Part shown: piece after piece, positions 1-4,359 of the stretch
How positions within the stretch are numbered: the stretch's first letter is position 1
How the letters are laid out: the number at the start of each line of letters is the position of its first letter
NCBI GenBank assembly: GCA_937871735.1
Contig: CALMOI010000291.1
Span: 1-6,220, forward strand
DNA from: an uncultured Comamonadaceae bacterium
GTDB lineage: Bacteria; Pseudomonadota; Gammaproteobacteria; Burkholderiales; Burkholderiaceae_C
Length of the DNA: 6,220 bases
Direction of reading: 5' to 3'
The notes under the pieces: generated by a model
The model's input: only the letters and a program-made list of their open reading frames with translations
Databases searched by the model: none
What the model was told of the DNA's origin: nothing
Program-made: the position numbers and the translations under genes

Positions 1-1
1 G

Positions 2-457
2 TTCATGGCCGCCGCCCTGTGCTGGGCGTGCTACACCGTGCTGGCGCGCAAGTTGGGGCTGGACGCGGTGCGCGCCACCATCGCCATCACCTGCTTTGCT
101 TGTTTGACTTATGTGCCGGTGTACGGCCTGTTGGCGCTGACCGGCGTGGCGCACAGCCGCTTGGGGCAAGCGCCGCTGGGTTTGCTGGCGTTTCAGGCCA
201 TGTTCCAAGGCTGGGGCTCGGTGGTGATTTCTGGCATTGCGTTCACGCAGATGATTCGCCATTTCGGGCCGGTGCGCTCGACCATGATCACTTCGCTGGT
301 GCCCGGCTTGTCGGCCTTGGGCGCGGTGCTGCTGCTGGGCGAGCCGCTGTCGCCCACGCTGTTGGGCGGCCTCGCGCTGGTCACGGTGGGCATTTTGTTT
401 GGCGTGCGCCAAGCCGCGCCCGCCGCGCCGCCACCCCTGCCAACCCAAGTCAGATAA
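2..457 (+). CDS. EamA/DMT-family transporter, C-terminal part (5' end outside window)
   Basis: This is the 3' end of a drug/metabolite transporter-superfamily permease, an inner-membrane protein likely to export or exchange a small metabolite. The substrate cannot be read from the sequence. About 151 residues are visible, roughly the second EamA repeat; complete family members have about 300 residues, so the start lies upstream and the ATG at position 5 is probably internal. Counting from that Met, hydrophobic segments lie near residues 3-15, 24-45, 57-80, 94-116 and 119-134. Typical EamA features are the loop GPVRSTMITSLVPG and the GEPLS turn ahead of the last helix. The protein ends in a short Ala/Pro-rich tail. 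The stop at 455-457 is 7 nt before tsaB, so read-through transcription into the cluster is possible. The superfamily call is firm, but no specific gene name is justified. Confidence 0.85.
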   Translation, partial: FMAAALCWACYTVLARKLGLDAVRATIAITCFACLTYVPVYGLLALTGVAHSRLGQAPLGLLAFQAMFQGWGSVVISGIAFTQMIRHFGPVRSTMITSLVPGLSALGAVLLLGEPLSPTLLGGLALVTVGILFGVRQAAPAAPPPLPTQVR

Positions 458-458
458 T
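453..458 (+). promoter_or_regulatory. -10-like hexamer GATAAT just before tsaB
   Basis: GATAAT contains the TAA stop of the transporter gene and ends 7 nt before the A of the tsaB ATG. Initiation at the usual distance would begin at or next to that A, giving a leaderless or nearly leaderless mRNA. I see no Shine-Dalgarno sequence before tsaB, which fits. No convincing -35 hexamer lies 16-18 nt upstream, so this is only a candidate. Confidence 0.35.
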
Positions 459-464
459 CGGGCC

Positions 465-1199
465 ATGAACCTTCTGGCTTTTGACACCAGCACCGACCAG
501 CTTTCGATTGCCGTGACCCGTCGTGGCAGCGCGCAGGTCTGGACTTACACCGGCCCCGGCGGCGCACAAGCATCGTCGCACCTGATCCCTGAAATCATGG
601 CCTTGTTGGCGCAGGCTGAACTCAGCTTGTCGCAGCTCGATGCCATCGCCTTTGGCGCGGGGCCGGGCTCTTTCACGGGCTTGCGCAGTGCCTGCGCCGT
701 GGCGCAAGGGCTGGGCTACGGTGCCAACGTGCCGCTGCTGCCGGTGGACACCTTGCTGGCCGTGGCCGAGCAAGCACGCGGCACGCAAACAGATCCCGCC
801 GCCCCGTTGAACTTGCTGGCCGTGCTGGATGCGCGCATGGACGAGGTCTACAGCGCCCGCTGCATCTGGCAGGGCGGCCAATGGCAGCGTCCCGCTGATT
901 GGGAAGTTGGCAAGCCTGAAACCCTGACGCTGGAACCCGGCTGGCAACTGGCGGGCAACGCCTTTGCCGCTTATGGCCCGCGTTTGCCGCAAGGCCCGCA
1001 GATTACCGCTTTGCCCACCGCCAGCGCCATGCTGCGACTGGCTCCGGCGCTGCTGGCCGCTGGGTTGGCCGTGCCCGCCGCGCAAGCGCTGCCGCGCTAC
1101 ATCCGCGACAAAGTGGCCCAAACCACCGCCGAGCGCGCCGCCATCAAAGCCGCTGCGGTGCAAGCAACTGCCGCTGACATGCCCCAGGTGCGCGCATGA
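465..1199 (+). CDS. tsaB: tRNA t6A37 threonylcarbamoyl-adenosine biosynthesis protein TsaB
   Basis: TsaB is the ASKHA-fold partner that stabilises TsaD in the cytoplasmic TsaB-TsaD-TsaE complex. This complex transfers threonylcarbamoyl to A37 of ANN-decoding tRNAs. The 244-residue product matches the usual family length (about 230-245). Visible hallmarks are the N-terminal strand LLAFDTST (residues 3-10), the signature FGAGPGSFTGLR (63-74), LDARMDEVY (121-129) and a C-terminal P-x-YIRD-like segment (210-215). Like other TsaB proteins it should lack the TsaD metal-binding histidines and act as a scaffold. The ATG at 465 is chosen because the protein then opens directly on the conserved first strand; the in-frame ATG at 399 would add 22 unrelated residues from inside the upstream gene. 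The stop overlaps the rimI start as ATGA, which suggests coupled translation. The tsaB-rimI pairing is common in bacteria. Confidence 0.95.
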   Translation: MNLLAFDTSTDQLSIAVTRRGSAQVWTYTGPGGAQASSHLIPEIMALLAQAELSLSQLDAIAFGAGPGSFTGLRSACAVAQGLGYGANVPLLPVDTLLAVAEQARGTQTDPAAPLNLLAVLDARMDEVYSARCIWQGGQWQRPADWEVGKPETLTLEPGWQLAGNAFAAYGPRLPQGPQITALPTASAMLRLAPALLAAGLAVPAAQALPRYIRDKVAQTTAERAAIKAAAVQATAADMPQVRA

Positions 1200-1711
1200 A
1201 CGCTGCCGCATCTACGCCCGCACCCACGCCCGCACCCAGCGCCGCGCCTGCGCACACCCACGTGCTGGAAGCGCGCTTTGAGCCGCTCACGCCCGAGCGC
1301 ATCAGCGACGTGCTGCTGATCGAAAACATCGCCTACAGCCACCCGTGGTCGCGCCACAATTTTCTCGACACCTTGACCAGCGGTTACCAAGCGCAATTGC
1401 TGATGGCGGGCGACACCTTGCTGGGCTACTTCATCGCCATGAAGGGCGTGGACGAAGTGCATTTGCTCAACATCACCGTGGCCCCGGCTTACCAGCGCCA
1501 AGGCTGGGCGCGGGTGATGCTGGACGCGCTGGCCCTGTGGTCGCGCGGCCAACGCGCTGAATGGCTGTGGCTGGAAGTGCGCGTCAGCAACCCGCGCGCG
1601 CTGACCATCTACCAAACCCACGGCTACCAGCGCGTGGGCCTGCGCAAAGGCTATTACCCCGCCGACCACGGTCAGCGTGAAGATGCCATCGTCATGAGCC
1701 TGAAGTTATGA
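1196..1711 (+). CDS. rimI: Ribosomal protein bS18 N-terminal alanine acetyltransferase RimI
   Basis: This GNAT-fold enzyme transfers acetyl from acetyl-CoA to the N-terminal alanine of ribosomal protein bS18. The core begins near residue 25. The acetyl-CoA pyrophosphate loop (Q/R-x-x-G-x-G/A) appears as QRQGWA at 100-105, after the strand LLNITVAP. The E. coli catalytic Glu and Tyr align by eye with E127 in LEVRVSN and Y139 in ALTIYQ. The C-terminal RKGYYP (150-155) and REDAIVMSL (161-169) are typical of RimI. At 171 residues it is about 20 longer than E. coli RimI, because residues 3-19 form an Ala/Pro/Thr-rich extension that looks disordered. The ATG at 1196 overlaps the tsaB stop and only a weak purine stretch precedes it, so re-initiation by terminating ribosomes is likely. 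Its own stop overlaps the next start in the same ATGA fashion. Confidence 0.94.
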   Translation: MNAAASTPAPTPAPSAAPAHTHVLEARFEPLTPERISDVLLIENIAYSHPWSRHNFLDTLTSGYQAQLLMAGDTLLGYFIAMKGVDEVHLLNITVAPAYQRQGWARVMLDALALWSRGQRAEWLWLEVRVSNPRALTIYQTHGYQRVGLRKGYYPADHGQREDAIVMSLKL

Positions 1712-2694
1712 ACGGCTTGCTGTTGGATGCGCGCCAACGCGCCATGCTGGCCGACATGGGCGTGCGCCTGTGGTTGCCGACCACGCCGCCGCTGGTGGCA
1801 CAGGCTACTGCGCCTGTTGCCGAGCTGGCGTCTGCCCCGGCACCCGAAGCCGTAGCGACTAAGTTGCCGCCACCAGCCGCGCCGTCCGCCGCCGTAGCCC
1901 CAGCATCTGACGACGACTGTCCCGCGTGGCCTGATGACTTTGGCGATGGCTCCGTATCGTCTTACGCTGATCTTCCGCCGCAGGCTGATGAGGGCAGCTC
2001 GCCTGCGCCTGTGCGTCCGGCAGTGGCCGCTGCGCCGCCTGCGGTTCGCCGCGCTGCCCCTGCTGCGGCTCCGGCGCTGGTACTGCAACCGCGCCCCGCT
2101 GGGCTTGATCAAATGGACTGGCCTGCGCTGCAAGCCGCTGTGGCCGGTTGCCAAGCCTGCGGCCTGTGCCAAGGCCGCACCCAGCCGGTGTTTGGCGTGG
2201 GCAGCACCCGCGCCGATTGGTTGGTGGTGGGCGAAGCGCCCGGCGAACAAGAAGATCTGCGCGGCGAACCCTTCGTTGGCCCCTCAGGCCAATTGCTGGA
2301 CAACATGCTCAAAGCCATCGCCTTGAGCCGCCACGCGGGCAGCGAGGCCACGCCCGTCACGTCGGTGTACATCGCCAACGTCATCAAATGCCGCCCGCCC
2401 GGCAACCGCAACCCGCAACCGGCTGAAGTGGCGCAGTGCGAACCGTACTTGGCCCGCCAAGTCGCGCTGCTGCGCCCCAAAATCATCTTGGCGCTGGGGC
2501 GTTTTGCGGTGCAGTCGCTGCTCAAAACCAGCGAACCCATTGGCAAACTGCGAGGCCGCGTTCACCACTACGAAGGCGTGCCCGTCATCGTCAGCTACCA
2601 CCCGGCTTACCTGCTGCGCAACCTGCCCGACAAGGCCAAGGCTTGGGCGGATTTGTGTTTGGCGCTGGACGTGGCCAGCGGGGCCGCCACCTAA
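1708..2694 (+). CDS. udg: Family 4 (UDGa-type, 4Fe-4S) uracil-DNA glycosylase with long N-terminal extension
   Basis: This enzyme excises uracil from DNA to start base-excision repair. The catalytic domain covers about residues 140-322 of 328. Motif 1 is GEAPGEQED (175-183), followed by EPFVGPSGQLL (187-197) with F189 as the likely uracil-stacking residue. Motif 2 is HPAYLLR (298-304). Four cysteines, C148, C151, C228 (in IKCRPP) and C244, match the Fe-S ligands of the Thermus family 4 enzyme in position and spacing, including 16 residues between the last two. A fifth cysteine, C154, makes a CxxCxxC string. The UdgX-type KRRIH insertion is absent; the loop reads KLRGRVHH (280-287). Residues 1-24 form a compact conserved-looking block, and residues 25-130 are a low-complexity Ala/Pro linker with an acidic patch (68-80). 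The start is fixed by the 4-nt overlap with rimI. The family is certain; the role of the N-terminal block is unknown. Confidence 0.93.
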   Translation: MNGLLLDARQRAMLADMGVRLWLPTTPPLVAQATAPVAELASAPAPEAVATKLPPPAAPSAAVAPASDDDCPAWPDDFGDGSVSSYADLPPQADEGSSPAPVRPAVAAAPPAVRRAAPAAAPALVLQPRPAGLDQMDWPALQAAVAGCQACGLCQGRTQPVFGVGSTRADWLVVGEAPGEQEDLRGEPFVGPSGQLLDNMLKAIALSRHAGSEATPVTSVYIANVIKCRPPGNRNPQPAEVAQCEPYLARQVALLRPKIILALGRFAVQSLLKTSEPIGKLRGRVHHYEGVPVIVSYHPAYLLRNLPDKAKAWADLCLALDVASGAAT

Positions 2695-2697
2695 AAT
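2692..2697 (+). promoter_or_regulatory. -10-like hexamer TAAAAT just before pyrF
   Basis: TAAAAT begins with the stop codon of the glycosylase gene and ends 8 nt before the A of the pyrF ATG, almost the same layout as at tsaB. Transcription from it would start at or next to the ATG. The 10-nt gap before pyrF has no Shine-Dalgarno sequence. The region 16-18 nt upstream lacks a good -35 match, so the call rests on the hexamer, its spacing and the recurrence. Confidence 0.4.
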
Positions 2698-2704
2698 CGA
2701 CCCC

Positions 2705-3544
2705 ATGACCTTCCTCGACATGCTGAGCGCCGCTGCGCGCCAAAACGATTCCATGCTGTGCGTCGGGCTTGACCCGGAACCGGCCAAGTTTCCCGAACAC
2801 TGGCGCGGCGATGCGTCCAAGATCTACGACTTTTGCGCCGCCATCGTCGATGCCACGGCGGACTTGGTGAACTCGTTCAAGCCGCAGATCGCTTACTTTG
2901 CCGCCCACCGCGCCGAAGACCAGCTAGAGCGCCTGATTGCCCACATGCACCGCGTCGCGCCCAACGTGCCGGTGATTTTGGATGCCAAGCGCGGCGACAT
3001 CGGCTCCACCGCCGAGCAGTACGCCCGCGAGGCGTTTGAGCGCTATCAGGCCGATGCGGTCACGCTGTCGCCCTTCATGGGTTTTGACTCGGTGCAGCCC
3101 TACCTCAAGTACCCCGGCAAGGGCGCTTTTCTGCTGTGCCGCACCTCCAACCCCGGCGGCGACGACTTCCAGAACCAGCGTTTGGCCTCGGTGGATGGCC
3201 AGCCCTTGCTGTACGAGCACATTGCCCGCTTGGCCCAAGGCCCGTGGAATTTGAACGGCCAGCTCGGCTTGGTGGTGGGCGCAACCTACCCGGCAGAAAT
3301 CGAGCGCGTGCGCGCTCTGGCCCCCAACGTGCCGCTGCTGATTCCCGGCGTGGGCGCACAAGGCGGCGATGCGGCGGCCACCGTCAAGGCGGGCTGGCGC
3401 GGTAACGCTGATGGCGACACCGGCCCGATCATCGTCAACTCCTCGCGCGCGGTGCTGTACGCCAGCAGCGGTGCCGACTTTGCTGACGCCGCCCGCCGCG
3501 TGGCCGAACAGACCCGGAGCACGCTGCAAGCCGCACGCGGTTAA
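2705..3544 (+). CDS. pyrF: Orotidine 5'-phosphate decarboxylase
   Basis: PyrF converts OMP to UMP, the last step of de novo pyrimidine synthesis, as a cytoplasmic (beta/alpha)8-barrel dimer. The 279-residue product fits the longer bacterial subfamily (about 270-280 residues) rather than the E. coli type (about 245). The active-site strand DAKRGDIGST (93-102) supplies the Asp-x-Lys-x-x-Asp array D93, K95 and D98. K59 lies in NSFKPQ (56-61). The phosphate-binding loop is PGVGAQGG (214-221), and R248 in NSSRAV (245-250) is the likely phosphate-contacting arginine. The ATG at 2705 is chosen because homologues begin with a short helix such as FLDML, and because upstream in-frame sequence lies inside the glycosylase gene in another frame. 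It follows that gene by 10 nt and may be co-transcribed or use the -10-like element at 2692. A strong terminator follows its stop. Confidence 0.96.
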   Translation: MTFLDMLSAAARQNDSMLCVGLDPEPAKFPEHWRGDASKIYDFCAAIVDATADLVNSFKPQIAYFAAHRAEDQLERLIAHMHRVAPNVPVILDAKRGDIGSTAEQYAREAFERYQADAVTLSPFMGFDSVQPYLKYPGKGAFLLCRTSNPGGDDFQNQRLASVDGQPLLYEHIARLAQGPWNLNGQLGLVVGATYPAEIERVRALAPNVPLLIPGVGAQGGDAAATVKAGWRGNADGDTGPIIVNSSRAVLYASSGADFADAARRVAEQTRSTLQAARG

Positions 3545-3561
3545 AGCGCGTTCACAGCCTC

Positions 3562-3598
3562 AACCCCACCGCGCTGTGGTTGGCGCGGTGGGGTTTTT
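3562..3598 (+). terminator. Rho-independent terminator after pyrF
   Basis: A perfect 13-bp inverted repeat (3562-3574 with 3583-3595) encloses an 8-nt loop. The stem is G+C-rich and its end runs into TTTTT at 3594-3598, giving a strong plus-strand terminator 17 nt after the pyrF stop. The last T is also the first base of the complement of the CYTH gene stop codon (3598-3600). Read on the minus strand, the hairpin follows that gene at once but has only two T's after the stem, so termination there is probably weaker. Confidence 0.9.
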
Positions 3599-4212
3599 CA
3601 ATGGCAGCCTAGAAACAGGGCGTAGCCCCGTTCGGCCTTGCTGATGGTCACGGGTTCCAATTGGGCGGCTTGACCCAGCACCTGCGCTAAGTCGTGCAAT
3701 GCGGCTTCGGGGCCGTCTTCCAGCTCCAACTCCAGTTCCAACAGCGGCTGTTGACGCGGGCCGCTGGGCGTTGCTGAGCTGACTTCGCCTTGATCGAGCG
3801 CCACTTCAATGCGCGCCCCTTGGTGCATCAGCACCCATGTGCGGCGCACAAAGTTGGTGGTGAAGATCGGCACCAAGCGCGGCGCAAGCGCCACCAAATC
3901 GGCTGCAAGCTGCGGCTCATCGACCAATGCGGCAAAGTCGAACTGGCCGTGCGTTGTGGGCGCTTCCCACTCGCTGCGGCGCGACAGCCCGCCTTGCACC
4001 ACCCCGGCAGTTTTGACCGTGAGCAGCGTTTGCGCGCCCACGCAGCGCTCGCGCACCGCCATGCGGCGCGATTGCAGCAGCAGCTCCGGCGTGTCGAAAT
4101 AGGTGTTGAGCAGCGTGCGCTCTTTCGGCGTAGCCGCCAACAGCGGATGCCCCAGCAGCGCGGGGATGTCGTGCGCGCCGATGGCGAGTTTGAGTTCGGT
4201 TTCGAGGGCCAT
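3598..4212 (-). CDS. CYTH-domain protein, probable inorganic triphosphatase
   Basis: CYTH (triphosphate tunnel metalloenzyme) proteins bind triphosphate substrates and Mg2+/Mn2+ inside a beta-barrel; many bacterial members hydrolyse inorganic triphosphate. The diagnostic ExExK signature is at the N-terminus as E4-T-E6-L-K8. Further charged tunnel-type residues are R54 and R56 (AVRER), K67 (LTVKT), E81 and E83 (SEWE), R123/R124, E136 and D140 (RIEVALDQG), the alternating E159-E161-E163-E165 strand and K192 (ISKAERGYAL). The 204-residue length covers one CYTH domain and leaves no room for the C-terminal CHAD domain of E. coli YgiF. The ATG at 4212 puts ExExK at its usual place. No clear ribosome-binding site is visible upstream. 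It converges on pyrF with 53 nt between the stops. The fold is firm; the exact substrate (triphosphate, thiamine triphosphate or other) is not shown by sequence. Confidence 0.88.
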   Translation of the reverse strand: MALETELKLAIGAHDIPALLGHPLLAATPKERTLLNTYFDTPELLLQSRRMAVRERCVGAQTLLTVKTAGVVQGGLSRRSEWEAPTTHGQFDFAALVDEPQLAADLVALAPRLVPIFTTNFVRRTWVLMHQGARIEVALDQGEVSSATPSGPRQQPLLELELELEDGPEAALHDLAQVLGQAAQLEPVTISKAERGYALFLGCH

Positions 4213-4345
4213 GATGGGCTTGTTTGGAGTGAGACAGGCGCAGGCCGCATGTCTAGGTAAGGAGTGCGCTGTGCTAGCTTAGTTAATATATGAATCAATG
4301 ACTTAACGCTTTTTCTTTACTAGAAATAAGCCCGAAAAGTCTGTT
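4213..4345. other. A+T-rich intergenic gap between the AlbA_2/HATPase gene and the CYTH gene
   Basis: No gene is supported here. From about 4275 to 4350 the DNA is clearly richer in A+T than the flanks. The minus strand carries a -10-like TATATT (plus-strand 4285-4290) that could serve the CYTH gene, with a leader of roughly 65-70 nt, but no good -35 partner is present. After the AlbA_2/HATPase stop there is only a feeble AAAA/TTTT pairing, so no convincing terminator separates the two minus-strand genes. The gap also holds short direct repeats. Confidence 0.5.
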
Positions 4346-4359
4346 TTAACCTAGCTTAG
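4274..4359 (+). repeat. Pair of 9-nt direct repeats, CTAGCTTAG
   Basis: CTAGCTTAG occurs at 4274-4282 and again at 4351-4359, the second copy inside the last codons of the AlbA_2/HATPase gene. A second short pair, ATAAGCCC, occurs at 4326-4333 and 4360-4367. The copies bracket the A+T-rich gap. They could be remnants of a duplication, a target-site-like scar or chance in a skewed sequence; no transposase or terminal inverted repeat accompanies them. Confidence 0.4.

Noticed and set aside
399..464. Upstream in-frame ATG that would extend TsaB by 22 residues
   Set aside because: The extension overlaps the transporter gene and is unlike TsaB N-termini, which begin at the first ASKHA strand, as from the ATG at 465.
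450..1211. 253-codon open frame on the minus strand across tsaB
   Set aside because: It lies wholly antisense to a well-supported gene in high-G+C DNA, where long shadow frames are expected. Its translation is Arg/Gly/Gln/His-rich with no recognisable domain.
1097..1669. 190-codon minus-strand open frame over rimI
   Set aside because: It is antisense to a confident rimI, has biased composition and no recognisable motif.
1708..2694. UdgX (uracil-DNA cross-linking) assignment for the glycosylase
   Set aside because: The defining KRRIH insertion is missing; the corresponding loop is KLRGRVHH, as in ordinary family 4 enzymes.
2504..2704. Longer start for pyrF inside the glycosylase gene
   Set aside because: It would add 67 residues of out-of-frame glycosylase sequence; the protein from 2705 has normal family length and N-terminus.
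2924..3529. 201-codon minus-strand open frame over pyrF
   Set aside because: It is a shadow of pyrF caused by high third-position G+C; no independent support.
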